A stretch of 64,000 bases of DNA from Aminobacter anthyllidis (GTDB taxonomy: Bacteria; Pseudomonadota; Alphaproteobacteria; Rhizobiales; Rhizobiaceae): contig NZ_JAFLWW010000008.1 of NCBI RefSeq assembly GCF_018555685.1, forward strand, positions 1 through 64,000. The letters are read 5' to 3'. Made by a program: the position numbers and the translations under genes. Positions 37,148 to 48,268 of the stretch are shown piece by piece; position 1 is the first letter of the stretch, and each line of letters begins with the position of its first letter. Below the pieces are notes generated by a model, which saw nothing but the letters and a program-made list of their open reading frames with translations, had not been told where the DNA came from and searched no databases.

Positions 37148-38302
37148 ATGAAGGCATTTCTGAAGTCCTGCACGGCAATCGCCTTGGCCTGCAGCTTTTC
37201 CGGCCAGGCGGTGGCGCAGGTCAAGGAAATCGGCGCCGGCGAAGGCCAGGTCAACATCATCGCCTGGCCGGGCTATATCGAGCGCGGCGAGACTGACAAG
37301 AATTACGACTGGGTGACGGAGTTCGAGAAGGCGTCGGGCTGCAAGGTCAACGTAAAGACCGCCGCCACCTCGGACGAAATGGTGGCGCTGATGAACGAGG
37401 GCGGCTTCGACCTCGTCACCGCCTCGGGCGATGCCTCGCTGCGCCTCGTCGCCGGCAAGCGCGTCCAGCCCATCAATACAGATCTCGTCAAGAGCTGGTC
37501 GACCGTCGACGAGCGCCTCAAGGATGCGCCGTGGTTCACCGTCGATGGCCAGCATTACGGCGTGCCCTATCAGTGGGGCCCGAACGTCTTGATGTACAAC
37601 ACCAGCGTCTTCAAGGAAGCGCCCAAGAGCTGGAACGTCGTGTTCGAGCCGATGGACCTGCCCGACGGCAAGCCCAACAAGGGCCGCGTCCAGGCCTATG
37701 ACGGCGCGATCCACATCGCGGACGCCGCCAACTATTTGATGGCGCACAAGCCCGACCTCGGCATCAAGGATCCCTACGAGCTCAACGAGGACCAGTACAA
37801 GGCAGCGCTCGACCTGCTGCGCGTCCAGCGCACGCTTGTCGGCCGCTACTGGCACGACGCCATGATCCAGATCGACGACTTCAAGAACGAAGGCGTGGTT
37901 GCCTCGGGTTCCTGGCCGTTCCAGGTCAACCTGCTCGGCTCGGAAAAGCAGCCGGTGGGCTCGACCATTCCGGAGGAAGGCGCCACCGGCTGGGCCGATA
38001 CCACGATGATGCATGCCGAGGCCGCCAATCCGAACTGCGCCTACATGTGGCTCGAGCATTCGCTGAACCCCAAGCTGCAGGGCGACCTTGCTGCCTGGTT
38101 CGGCTCGAACCCGGCAGTACCCGCGGCCTGCAAGGGCAACGAACTGCTGACCGACGCAGGCTGCAAGGCCAACGGCTTCGAGGACTTCGCCAAGATCAAG
38201 TTCTGGCGGACCCCGGTGTCGAAATGCGCCAGCCAGAACGACCAGTGCGTGCCCTACTACCGCTGGGTGTCGGACTATATCGGCGTTATCGGCGGCCGCT
38301 GA
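37148..38302 (+). CDS. ABC transporter substrate-binding protein, polyamine type
   Basis: This is a 384-aa periplasmic protein with a Sec signal peptide (residues 1-24, ending AVAQ). It belongs to the PotD/PotF/YdcS class, with NIIAWPGYIERGE at the N-terminus of the mature part and YGVPYQWGPNVLMYNT, the usual segment near the binding cleft. Several cysteines near the C-terminus (ACKG, DAGCKANG, KCASQNDQC) may form disulfides. GGGAGG before the ATG supports the start. It heads a four-gene importer followed by an aminobutyraldehyde dehydrogenase gene, so a polyamine such as putrescine is a likely ligand. Confidence 0.88.
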   Translation: MKAFLKSCTAIALACSFSGQAVAQVKEIGAGEGQVNIIAWPGYIERGETDKNYDWVTEFEKASGCKVNVKTAATSDEMVALMNEGGFDLVTASGDASLRLVAGKRVQPINTDLVKSWSTVDERLKDAPWFTVDGQHYGVPYQWGPNVLMYNTSVFKEAPKSWNVVFEPMDLPDGKPNKGRVQAYDGAIHIADAANYLMAHKPDLGIKDPYELNEDQYKAALDLLRVQRTLVGRYWHDAMIQIDDFKNEGVVASGSWPFQVNLLGSEKQPVGSTIPEEGATGWADTTMMHAEAANPNCAYMWLEHSLNPKLQGDLAAWFGSNPAVPAACKGNELLTDAGCKANGFEDFAKIKFWRTPVSKCASQNDQCVPYYRWVSDYIGVIGGR

Positions 38303-38348
38303 GGCCGGCAACGAACGATGCCCCCCTCGCCAGGCCGCGTTGCGGCCG

Positions 38349-38370
38349 CCCTCTCCCCCAGGGGAGAGGG
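38349..38370. repeat. GC-rich extragenic hairpin
   Basis: CCCTCTCCCC and GGGGAGAGGG form a perfect 10-bp stem with a two-base loop, between the binding protein and its ATPase gene. It resembles the cores of rhizobial mosaic elements found at 40495 and 42998. The rest of the 208-base gap is GC-rich and holds no gene. Confidence 0.7.
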
Positions 38371-38510
38371 GGTGGAGGGCACCAACCGACCTGAAACGAC
38401 CGCCTGACGGCGGCAGACAAGCATCGGCGGCCGTGGGTCGGCCGGACGCGCAGCCATGGCCAGGCTATTTCACCTGGCCGCACATGGCCCAGACATCGGA
38501 AGCTTGAACG

Positions 38511-39509
38511 ATGACCCCTGCAGTCGCCTTTCAGAAAACCTCACGCCACTTCGGCGCGGTGCGCGCGGTCGATGCGGTCGACCTCGAGATCCAGCAGGGC
38601 GAGTTCTTTGCCATGCTGGGGCCGTCGGGTTCGGGCAAGACGACCTGTCTCAGGCTGATTGCCGGTTTCGAGCAGCCGACCTCGGGCAGCATCTCGATCT
38701 TCGGCGAACGCGCCGAGGGCGTGCCGCCCTACCGGCGCAACGTCAACACGGTGTTCCAGGACTATGCGCTGTTCCCGCATCTCAACGTGCTCGACAACGT
38801 CGCCTACGGCCTGATGGTCAAGGGCATCAACCGGGACGAGCGCCACCGCGCCGCCGAGGATGCGCTCAAGCTGGTGCAGCTGCCTGGCTACGGCGGCCGC
38901 AAGCCGGGCCAGTTGTCGGGCGGCCAGCGGCAGCGCGTGGCGCTGGCGCGTGCGCTGGTCAACAAGCCCAAGGTGCTGCTGCTCGACGAGCCGCTCGGCG
39001 CGCTCGACCTCAAACTGCGGGAGAGCATGCAGGAAGAGCTCAAGCAGTTGCAGAAGGCACTCGGCATCACCTTCGTCTTCGTCACCCACGACCAGGGCGA
39101 GGCGCTGTCGATGGCCGACCGGGTCGCCGTCTTCAACGACGGCCGCATCAAGCAGGTCGGCGCGCCGGAGGATATCTACCAGCGCCCGGCGTCCCGTTTC
39201 GTCGCCGATTTCGTCGGCTCGTCCAACGTGCTGCCGCCCGATTTCGTCCAGCGCTATGCCGGCGAGCGGCGCTGGGGCAGCCTCAGGCCGGAGCAGATCC
39301 GCGTTCGCCGCGACACATCAGGCGACGGGGTCGCCGCGCGTGTCGTCTCGCGCCACTACCTCGGCGCTGCCACAAAACTTTCGCTCGACGCCGACGGCCT
39401 CAAGCTGCACGCAACGGTGCCGTCGGGCACTGCAGTTCCCGAAGACGGCGCGCATGTCATGCTGACCTTTAACCGCGACCAGCTGCACCTCATGGAGGAG
39501 CAGGCATGA
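38511..39509 (+). CDS. ABC transporter ATP-binding protein (PotA/YdcT-like)
   Basis: This is a 332-aa protein. Walker A is GPSGSGKT (37-44), the signature is LSGGQRQR, and Walker B LLLLDEPLGALD. A TOBE domain follows in the last 70 residues. It energises the polyamine-type importer. Its stop overlaps the start of the first permease (ATGA). Confidence 0.93.
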   Translation: MTPAVAFQKTSRHFGAVRAVDAVDLEIQQGEFFAMLGPSGSGKTTCLRLIAGFEQPTSGSISIFGERAEGVPPYRRNVNTVFQDYALFPHLNVLDNVAYGLMVKGINRDERHRAAEDALKLVQLPGYGGRKPGQLSGGQRQRVALARALVNKPKVLLLDEPLGALDLKLRESMQEELKQLQKALGITFVFVTHDQGEALSMADRVAVFNDGRIKQVGAPEDIYQRPASRFVADFVGSSNVLPPDFVQRYAGERRWGSLRPEQIRVRRDTSGDGVAARVVSRHYLGAATKLSLDADGLKLHATVPSGTAVPEDGAHVMLTFNRDQLHLMEEQA

Positions 39510-40477
39510 GCGTCCAGGCTGTCACCGGCGCGACCGACGTGGCTGCCGCGATCCTGCCCAGGCGCGGCGGCCTGGCCGGTTCGCTGTCGGACCTGTTGTG
39601 GCGCCGGCCCGGCCTGCTGCTGTTGCTGATGCTGGGTCCGCCGCTGCTCTGGCTTGGCATTGTCTATGTCGGCTCGCTGATCGCCCTTCTGGCGCAGAGC
39701 TTCTTTTCGATCGACGAGTTCTCCGGGCTGATCAGCCGTGAGCTGACGCTCAAGACCTATGGCGACCTGCTTCGGCCGGCCAATCTCGACATCATCGTGC
39801 GCACGGTGACGATGGCGGCGGTGGTGACTTTGGCCTCGGCGGTCATCGCATTCCCGATCGCCTACTACGCCGCGCGCTATGCCCGCGGCACCTGGAAGGC
39901 GCTGTTTTATCTCGGCGTCATGCTGCCCTTGTGGTCGAGCTACTTGGTCAAGATCTATGCCTGGAAGCTGATCCTCGCCAAGGAGGGCATCCTCACCTGG
40001 CTGTTCGCCAAGCTGCATCTGTCGTGGCTGCTCGACGGCTGGCTGTCGCTGCCCGTGGTCGGCGGCAACTCGCTCTCGGTGTCGTTCACCGGCACTTTCA
40101 TCGTTTTCGTCTATGTCTGGCTGCCGTTCATGATCCTGCCGATCCAGGCAGCCCTCGAACGCGTGCCCGGCAACCTCGTCGAGGCGTCGTCCGATCTCGG
40201 TGCCTCGCCCGGCCAGACGTTCCGCAACGTGCTGTTTCCGCTGGCGCTGCCCGGCATCGTCGCCGGCTCGATCTTCACCTTCTCGCTGACGCTCGGCGAC
40301 TACATCATCCCGCAGATCATCGGCACGTCCCGGCTGTTCATCGGCCAGGCCGTCTATGCCCAACAGGGCACCGCCGGCAACATCCCGCTCGCCGCCGCCT
40401 TCACCGTGGTGCCCGTCGTCATCATGGGCTTCTACCTCTGGGGCGCCAAACGCATGGGGGCCTTCGATGCGCTGTGA
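39506..40477 (+). CDS. ABC transporter permease (PotB/YdcU-like)
   Basis: This is a 323-aa inner-membrane protein. A cytoplasmic N-terminal 35 residues are followed by six expected spans. The EAA loop is VEASSDLGASPGQTFRNVLFPL (part). It is translationally coupled to the ATPase gene and separated from the second permease by an extragenic repeat of about 116 bases. Confidence 0.92.
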   Translation: MSVQAVTGATDVAAAILPRRGGLAGSLSDLLWRRPGLLLLLMLGPPLLWLGIVYVGSLIALLAQSFFSIDEFSGLISRELTLKTYGDLLRPANLDIIVRTVTMAAVVTLASAVIAFPIAYYAARYARGTWKALFYLGVMLPLWSSYLVKIYAWKLILAKEGILTWLFAKLHLSWLLDGWLSLPVVGGNSLSVSFTGTFIVFVYVWLPFMILPIQAALERVPGNLVEASSDLGASPGQTFRNVLFPLALPGIVAGSIFTFSLTLGDYIIPQIIGTSRLFIGQAVYAQQGTAGNIPLAAAFTVVPVVIMGFYLWGAKRMGAFDAL

Positions 40478-40494
40478 TGTCGTAAGTCGGCGCT

Positions 40495-40610
40495 GCCCCT
40501 CACCCTTACCCTCCCCCCGTAAGGACGGGGAGAGGGGGGCTTGGACGTTCCTGCAGTGTATCCTCTCCCCGTTGTTACGGGGAGAGGATGCCGGCAGGCA
40601 GGTGAGGGGC
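40495..40610. repeat. RIME-like mosaic extragenic element 1
   Basis: Outer arms GCCCCTCACC (40495-40504) and GGTGAGGGGC (40601-40610) enclose two inner hairpins built on CTCCCC/GGGGAG. The structure and core sequence are like rhizobial intergenic mosaic elements. It lies inside the importer operon, between the two permease genes. Confidence 0.8.
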
Positions 40611-40638
40611 GGCGCAAGCCTGGAAGAAGGAGGCATCC

Positions 40639-41454
40639 ATGCGCTCTGACCGTTCGCAATCAGCACCCCTCGGCATCAAGATCGCGGCCGCCGCGGGCCT
40701 TGCCTTCCTGCACCTGCCGATCCTTTTGATCTTCGTCTACGCCTTCACGACGGAAGAGAAGAGCTATCAGTGGCCGCCACCCGGCCTGACGACGCAGTGG
40801 TTCGCAGCCACCTGGGCTAGGCCCGATGTCTGGCAGGCGCTTGGCCTTTCAGTACAGGTCGCGGCAATCTCGACGGCGATCGCCCTGGTGCTCGGGACTT
40901 TGTGCGCCGCCGCGGTCAGCCAGACGAGGTTCTTCGGCCGCGAGGCGATCTCGCTGCTGGTCATCCTGCCCATCGCGCTGCCCGGCATCATTACCGGCAT
41001 CGCCCTGCGCTCGGCCTTCAGCCTGGCGGAAATCCCGTTCTCGTTCTGGACGATCGTGCTCGGCCACGCCACCTTCTGCGTCGTGGTTGTCTACAACAAC
41101 GCGGTGGCGCGATTCCGCCGCACCTCGGGCTCGCTGATCGAGGCGTCGATGGATCTCGGCGCCGACGGCTTCCAGACGTTCAGGCATGTGATCCTGCCCA
41201 ACATCGGCACTGCGCTTCTGGCTGGCGGCATGCTGGCGTTCGCACTTTCGTTCGACGAGGTCATCGTCACCACCTTCACCGCCGGACAGCAGCAGACGCT
41301 GCCGATCTGGATGCTCGAGGAACTGGTGCGCCCGCGCCAGCGCCCGGTCACCAATGTCGTCGCCATGGTCGTGGTTCTCGCGACCCTGCTGCCTATCCTC
41401 GCCGCCTACTACCTGACCCGCGAAGGCGACCAGATCGCCGGGGCGGGGAAATGA
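40639..41454 (+). CDS. ABC transporter permease (PotC/YdcV-like)
   Basis: This is a 271-aa inner-membrane protein with six expected spans and the EAA loop [30 protein letters not shown] lies before the ATG. It completes the channel of the polyamine-type importer. A palindromic repeat and the aldehyde dehydrogenase gene follow. Confidence 0.92.
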   Translation: MRSDRSQSAPLGIKIAAAAGLAFLHLPILLIFVYAFTTEEKSYQWPPPGLTTQWFAATWARPDVWQALGLSVQVAAISTAIALVLGTLCAAAVSQTRFFGREAISLLVILPIALPGIITGIALRSAFSLAEIPFSFWTIVLGHATFCVVVVYNNAVARFRRTSGSLIEASMDLGADGFQTFRHVILPNIGTALLAGGMLAFALSFDEVIVTTFTAGQQQTLPIWMLEELVRPRQRPVTNVVAMVVVLATLLPILAAYYLTREGDQIAGAGK

Positions 41455-41458
41455 CAAT

Positions 41459-41535
41459 GAGCGAATAGGGAATAGTGAGTAGCGAATAGTTCGAATGTCT
41501 TTTTCTACTCCCTATTCGCTACTCCCTATTCGCTC
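41459..41535. repeat. Inverted repeat of GCGAATAG units
   Basis: Arms beginning GAGCGAATAGGG (41459-41470) and ending CCCTATTCGCTC (41524-41535) are perfect at the tips. Inside, GAATAG and GAGTAGC units repeat two to three times on each side. It is AT-richer than the surroundings and lies between the permease and aldehyde dehydrogenase genes. Confidence 0.8.
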
Positions 41536-41565
41536 CCAAAAGACACTGATCCAGGGAGAAGTTAC

Positions 41566-42993
41566 ATGGACACCCAAATGCTGATCGGCTCGAAGTTCGA
41601 GCGGGGAACCGAGACGGAAGAAGCGATCCTCAACCCGCGCACCGGCGAGACGATCCTCAGCCTGCCGGAGGCTTCGCCGGTGCAGATCGAGGCGGCGGTG
41701 GCGGCGGCCCAGAAGGCGTTCGTGACCTGGTCGAAGACCACGCCGGCGCAACGCTCGGGTTACCTGCTCAAAATCGCCGACCGCATCGAGGCCGAGGCGG
41801 AAGGCTTTGCCAAGCTTGAGGCGCTCAACTGCGGCAAGCCGATCAATGCCGTGCTCAACGACGAGATCCCGGCGATCGTCGACTGCTACCGCTTCTTTGC
41901 CGGTGCGGTGCGTTCGATGCCCGGGCTGGTGGCGGGCGAGTATCTGCCCGGACACACCTCGATGATCCGCCGCGACCCCGTCGGTATCGTCGCCTCGATC
42001 GCGCCGTGGAACTATCCCCTGATGATGATGGCTTGGAAGCTGGCGCCGGCGATTGCCGGCGGCAACACTGTCGTCTTCAAGCCGTCGGAACAGACGCCGC
42101 TGACAGCGCTGAAGCTCGCCAGGATACTTGCCGACGTGCTGCCTGAAGGGGTTGTCAATGTCGTGCTCGGTCGTGGCGAAAGCGTCGGCAATGCGCTGAT
42201 CAACCACGCGGCGGTCAGCATGATCTCGATCACCGGCGATGTCGCCACCGGCAAGAAGGTGCTGCAGGCGGCGGCCAAGTCGGTCAAGCGCACCCATCTC
42301 GAGCTTGGCGGCAAGGCGCCGGTCATCGTCTTCGACGATGCCGACATCGACGCCGTCGTAAGCGGCCTGCGCGCCTTCGGTTACTACAATGCCGGCCAGG
42401 ACTGCACCGCCGCCTGCCGCATCTATGCCGGCAAGAAGGTCTACGACAAGCTCGTCGCCGACCTGTCGTCGGCGGTGTCGACCATTCGCTTCGGCCAGGC
42501 CGACGACACCGAAAACGAGATCGGACCGTTGATCTCCCGACGCCAGCGCGACCGCGTCGCCTCCTTCGTCGAGCGTGCTTCCGAACTCAAGCATATCGAG
42601 ATCACCACCGGCGGCAAGCCGGGCGAGGGCGGTGGTTTTTATTACCAGCCGACGGTCGTTGCCGGCGCCCTACAGGAAGACGAGATCGTGCGTCGCGAGG
42701 TGTTCGGCCCGGTGGTTTCGGTGACGCGCTTCTCCGACGTCGACGAGGCGGTCAACTGGGCCAATGACAGCGACTACGGCCTGGCGTCGTCGGTGTGGAC
42801 CAAGGACATCTCGCGCGGCATGTCGACGGCTGCCCGGCTGCAATATGGCTGCACCTGGATCAACACGCATTTCATGCTGACCAACGAGATGCCGCATGGC
42901 GGCCTCAAGCAGTCCGGCTACGGCAAGGACATGTCGGTCTATGCGCTGGAGGATTACACCGCCGTGCGCCACATCATGATCGCGCATGGGTAG
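41566..42993 (+). CDS. Gamma-aminobutyraldehyde dehydrogenase-like aldehyde dehydrogenase
   Basis: This is a 475-aa NAD-dependent dehydrogenase. Catalytic Asn is in APWNYPL, Glu in LELGGKAP, and the nucleophile Cys280 in [11 protein letters not shown]. The sequence, with [27 protein letters not shown] in the middle, is like the PatD/YdcW group, which oxidises 4-aminobutanal from putrescine to GABA. Following an SBP-ATPase-permease-permease set, it reproduces the gene order of E. coli ydcSTUVW. The identity of the true aldehyde is an inference from this. Confidence 0.87.
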   Translation: MDTQMLIGSKFERGTETEEAILNPRTGETILSLPEASPVQIEAAVAAAQKAFVTWSKTTPAQRSGYLLKIADRIEAEAEGFAKLEALNCGKPINAVLNDEIPAIVDCYRFFAGAVRSMPGLVAGEYLPGHTSMIRRDPVGIVASIAPWNYPLMMMAWKLAPAIAGGNTVVFKPSEQTPLTALKLARILADVLPEGVVNVVLGRGESVGNALINHAAVSMISITGDVATGKKVLQAAAKSVKRTHLELGGKAPVIVFDDADIDAVVSGLRAFGYYNAGQDCTAACRIYAGKKVYDKLVADLSSAVSTIRFGQADDTENEIGPLISRRQRDRVASFVERASELKHIEITTGGKPGEGGGFYYQPTVVAGALQEDEIVRREVFGPVVSVTRFSDVDEAVNWANDSDYGLASSVWTKDISRGMSTAARLQYGCTWINTHFMLTNEMPHGGLKQSGYGKDMSVYALEDYTAVRHIMIAHG

Positions 42994-42997
42994 CTCT

Positions 42998-43122
42998 CTT
43001 CTCCCCGTGAACGGGGAGAAGATGCCGGCAGGCAGATGAGGGGCAGTGCTTACCGCTCCGAATTTGGAGCTGCCCCTCATCCGGCCCTTTGGGCCACCTT
43101 CTCCCCGTGAACGGGGAGAAGG
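42998..43122. repeat. RIME-like mosaic extragenic element 2
   Basis: Two near-identical hairpins (CTTCTCCCCGT / ACGGGGAGAAG) at 42998-43021 and 43097-43122 flank a central inverted repeat (ATGAGGGGCAG / CTGCCCCTCAT). It shares GCCGGCAGGCAG with the element at 40495. It separates two convergent genes and may also end their transcripts. Confidence 0.85.
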
Positions 43123-43135
43123 AAGAGGTCGCAGT

Positions 43136-44302
43136 TCAGCCTACCCCGTACTGCGTCATCAGCGCTGTCATGCGTTCGGCCGCAAGCTCCGGCCGGTCGA
43201 GCACATTGGCCTGGTCGGCGAGGCGGAAGATGTCGGCGTAGTGCACCGCACCTCGCGCGGACTGCATGCCCGCAGGCATGGTGAAATGGTTTTGGTGGCC
43301 GTTGAGCCAGGCGAGGAAGACGACGCCGGCCTTGTAGTACTGCGTCGGTGCCTCGAAGATCTTTCGCGACAGCGGCACCGTTGGCTCGATGGTGTCGCGG
43401 AAAGTGGCGAGGTCGCCCATGGCCAGCGCAGAAAGGGCCTTGGCGGCCTGAGGCGCCACCGCGTCGAAGATGCCAAGCAAGGCGTGGCTGTGATGCGTGC
43501 CGTCGCCCTCGATCAGGGCGGCATAGTTGAAATCGTCGCCGGTGAAGCAGATCACGCCTTCGGGCAGGCGGCGGCGCAGCTCGACCTCACAGGCCTGGTC
43601 GAGCAGCGAGATCTTGATGCCCTCGACCTTGTCCTTGTGATCGGCGATGACGGCGAGCACGGTCTCCAGCGCATCCTCGAACCGCGTGCTGCCCCAGTAG
43701 CCCGCCAGTTCGGCATCGAACATGTCGCCCAGCCAGTGCAGCACGACCTTGTCCTTGGCCTGGCCGAGGATGCGGCCATAGACCTTGCGATAGTCGTCGG
43801 GGGACTTCGCCACATGCGCAAGCGCGCGGCTGGCCATCATGACGGCGCGGCCGCCATGCTTTTCGATGAAGCCGAACTGTTCCTCGTAAGCCGCGATCAC
43901 GTTGTCGAGCGCGCGTGCGTCGCGCTTGTCGAGCTGGTCGGTGCCGGCTCCACAAGCGAGGTCGGCACCCGCAACCGTGCGCGCCTCTGCCAGCGAACGG
44001 CGGATCAGCTCCTGCGCGCCGGCCCAATCAAGCCCCATGCCGCGCTGCGAGGTGTCCATCGCCTCGGCGATCCTGAAGCCCAGCGACCAGAGATGATGGC
44101 GGAAGGCCATCGTCGCATCCCAGTCGATGGCCGGGTTGTTCCAGGGCGTCGCATCGGCCCACGGGTCTGAGACGACATGGGCCGCGGCGTAGGCGATGCG
44201 GTTGAAGACGGGGGCGGCTTCAGGCCGTTCGGTGGGCGTGCCGACAAGGGCGTAGGTCTCGATCGCGCGGTTCGCCCGCGGAAGTTTCATTGCCTTGGCC
44301 AT
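43136..44302 (-). CDS. DUF993 family, dihydrodipicolinate synthase-like aldolase
   Basis: This is a 388-aa protein of the DUF993 family, related to the DapA/NAL class of TIM-barrel lyases. KVEGIKISLLDQ contains Lys230 at the place of the Schiff-base lysine of DapA, so aldolase chemistry is plausible, but the reaction is unknown. GGGGAGG supports the first ATG. The gene diverges from a lacI gene and has a degenerate LacI palindrome 34 bases upstream, so it is probably part of the same regulon. Confidence 0.85.
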   Translation of the reverse strand: MAKAMKLPRANRAIETYALVGTPTERPEAAPVFNRIAYAAAHVVSDPWADATPWNNPAIDWDATMAFRHHLWSLGFRIAEAMDTSQRGMGLDWAGAQELIRRSLAEARTVAGADLACGAGTDQLDKRDARALDNVIAAYEEQFGFIEKHGGRAVMMASRALAHVAKSPDDYRKVYGRILGQAKDKVVLHWLGDMFDAELAGYWGSTRFEDALETVLAVIADHKDKVEGIKISLLDQACEVELRRRLPEGVICFTGDDFNYAALIEGDGTHHSHALLGIFDAVAPQAAKALSALAMGDLATFRDTIEPTVPLSRKIFEAPTQYYKAGVVFLAWLNGHQNHFTMPAGMQSARGAVHYADIFRLADQANVLDRPELAAERMTALMTQYGVG

Positions 44303-44335
44303 GGGTTCCTCCCCTGATCGGCTGAATCTCGTAAT

Positions 44336-44349
44336 TTAGATCGTTCCAA
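44336..44349. promoter_or_regulatory. Degenerate LacI-type operator before the DUF993 gene
   Basis: TTAGATCGTTCCAA matches the perfect palindrome at 44555-44568 in 12 of 14 positions, including the central CG. It lies 34 bases upstream of the DUF993 start codon. Confidence 0.6.
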
Positions 44350-44369
44350 ATTTCAAGTTGGAATTTTGT

Positions 44370-44546
44370 GCGTCATTCACGATGGCGTTGGATTCGCCGG
44401 TGGCGCGGTGTGTCGGAGCACTTGGACGTTAAGAAATGTAGTAAATCGTTTGAAATGCTCGAATTGTGTACAAAACAGGCATTCCGGCGACCTGCATTGC
44501 GGAGTGCATCCATTGTGAAATCGGCGGCATCTGCATTCTTCCATGC
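44370..44546. other. Divergent spacer between DUF993 gene and lacI
   Basis: This part of the 315-base divergent region holds no gene. It is AT-richer than the surroundings, which suits a regulatory region, but apart from the two LacI-type sites at its ends I see no further motif that I can support. Confidence 0.4.
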
Positions 44547-44575
44547 TTGACAGTTTGGAACGTTCCAATTATTTG
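44547..44575 (+). promoter_or_regulatory. lacI promoter with embedded operator
   Basis: TTGACA (44547-44552) is a perfect -35; 17 bases later comes TATTTG (44570-44575). The operator TTGGAACGTTCCAA (44555-44568) fills the spacer exactly. A repressor bound there would exclude RNA polymerase. Confidence 0.8.
44555..44568. promoter_or_regulatory. Perfect LacI-family operator
   Basis: TTGGAACGTTCCAA is a perfect 14-bp palindrome with the central CG step typical of LacI/GalR operators. It lies between the -35 and -10 boxes of the lacI promoter. Confidence 0.8.
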
Positions 44576-44617
44576 AATCGGAAAAGGGAGCCGAAGACGC
44601 TTCCCGGGAGGATCGTT

Positions 44618-46653
<2,036 letters not shown>

Positions 46654-46657
46654 GGCG

Positions 46658-48268
46658 ATGGGCAAGCACATCACGCCTGCTGAAGCAGCGGCACTCATAC
46701 CCGACGGCGCAGTGGTCTCCGTCTCGTCGTCGAGCGGGCTTGGCTGTCCTGATCTCATGCTGAAGGCGATCGGCGAGCGCTTCGAGACGACAGGGCATCC
46801 GCGCGACCTGACGACGCTGCACCCGATCGCCGCCGGCGATATGAGCGGCATCAAGGGTGTCGATCACATCGCCAGGAAGGGCCTGCTGAAGAAGATCATC
46901 GGCGGCTCCTATCCCTCGGGACCGTCGAGTTCCGAACCCCCGTTGATCTGGCAGATGATCGGCAATGAGGAGGTGGCAGCCTACAACGTGCCATCAGGCA
47001 TCATGTTCGACATGCACCGTGAAGCTGCCGCCAAGCGGCCGGGCGTGCTGACCAAGGTCGGGCTCGACACCTTCGTCGATCCTGATCGGCAGGGCTGCGC
47101 GATGAACGCGAAAGCCACTGCCGAGCCGGTGGTCAAGAAGGTCAGCTTCGAGGGCGAGGATTGGCTGTTCTTTCCCGCGATCGCACCGCAAGTCGCGATC
47201 ATCCGCGCAACGACCGCCGACGAACGCGGCAACCTGACCTATGAACACGAGGGTGCCTATCTCGGTGGTCTCGACCAGGCGCTTGCCGCGCGCAACAATG
47301 GCGGCATCGTCATTGCCCAGGTCAAGCGCATCACCAAGGACGGCTCGCTCAGGCCGCACGATGTGCGCGTGCCGGGCATGCTGGTCGACTACATCGTCGT
47401 CGATCCCGAGCAGAAGCAGACGACCCAGACTGCCTACGACCCGGCGATTTCGGGCGAGATCATGCGTCCGCTCGACAGTTTCCGCGTGCCGGAGTTCAAC
47501 ATCCAGAAGGTCATCGCCCGGCGCGTGGCGCAGGAACTCGAGGCCGGCAGCGCCGTCAATCTCGGATTCGGCATCTCGGCCAACGTGCCGCGCATTTTGC
47601 TGGAAGAGGGGCTGCATGGCGAGGTCACCTGGGTGATCGAACAGGGGGCTGTCGGCGGCGTGCCGCTGCTCGATTTCGCTTTCGGCTGCGCCTCGAATGC
47701 CGACGCCTTCATGCCGTCGCCCTATCAGTTCACCTATTTCCAGGGTGCTGGCTTCGATGCCTCGCTGTTGTCGTTCCTGGAGATTGACCGCAGCGGTTCG
47801 GTCAATGTCTCCAAGCTCAGCTTCCGGCCGCATGTGACGGCAGGCGCTGGCGGCTTCGTCGACATCACGGCGCGGGCGAAGAAGATCGTCTTTTCCGGCA
47901 TGTTCAATGCCGGTGCTAAGCTCGACGTTGCCGATGGCAAGCTCGTCATCGACAAGGAGGGTAAGCTCAAGAAGCTGGTCAACGAGGTCGAGCACGTCAC
48001 CTTCTCTGGCCGGCGCGGCGTCGAGCAGGGCCAGGACATCACGTATGTCACCGAGCGCTGCGTGATGAAGCTGACGCGTCAAGGCATCATGCTGACCGAG
48101 ATCGCGCCCGGCGTCGACCTCACGGCGAATATCCTCGACCAGTCGGAATTCCCGCTGATCGTTTCGGACAAGCTCAAGCAGATGGACGCGGCCTTGTTTG
48201 CCGACGCGCCGATCAGGCTCAAGCTGCCGCGTAAGGCTACGCTTACCCTTGGTGGTGCCCATGGCTGA
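46658..48268 (+). CDS. Acyl-CoA:carboxylate CoA-transferase (YdiF/propionate CoA-transferase type)
   Basis: This is a 536-aa class I CoA-transferase with alpha and beta parts fused. The catalytic Glu328 lies in WVIEQGAVGG. NLGFGISANVPRIL precedes it, the start of the second half. It moves CoA between short acyl-CoAs and free acids, thereby activating an acid formed in the pathway. It is part of the lacI operon and overlaps the enoyl-CoA hydratase gene by 8 bases. Confidence 0.9.
   Translation: MGKHITPAEAAALIPDGAVVSVSSSSGLGCPDLMLKAIGERFETTGHPRDLTTLHPIAAGDMSGIKGVDHIARKGLLKKIIGGSYPSGPSSSEPPLIWQMIGNEEVAAYNVPSGIMFDMHREAAAKRPGVLTKVGLDTFVDPDRQGCAMNAKATAEPVVKKVSFEGEDWLFFPAIAPQVAIIRATTADERGNLTYEHEGAYLGGLDQALAARNNGGIVIAQVKRITKDGSLRPHDVRVPGMLVDYIVVDPEQKQTTQTAYDPAISGEIMRPLDSFRVPEFNIQKVIARRVAQELEAGSAVNLGFGISANVPRILLEEGLHGEVTWVIEQGAVGGVPLLDFAFGCASNADAFMPSPYQFTYFQGAGFDASLLSFLEIDRSGSVNVSKLSFRPHVTAGAGGFVDITARAKKIVFSGMFNAGAKLDVADGKLVIDKEGKLKKLVNEVEHVTFSGRRGVEQGQDITYVTERCVMKLTRQGIMLTEIAPGVDLTANILDQSEFPLIVSDKLKQMDAALFADAPIRLKLPRKATLTLGGAHG

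Noticed and set aside
40495-43122. CRISPR array
   Set aside because: Repeats are inverted, few and unequal, without regular spacers or cas genes nearby.
44543-44617. ATG start for lacI at 44543
   Set aside because: This codon lies before the -35 box and would include the operator in the coding region; the TTG at 44618 has a strong ribosome site.
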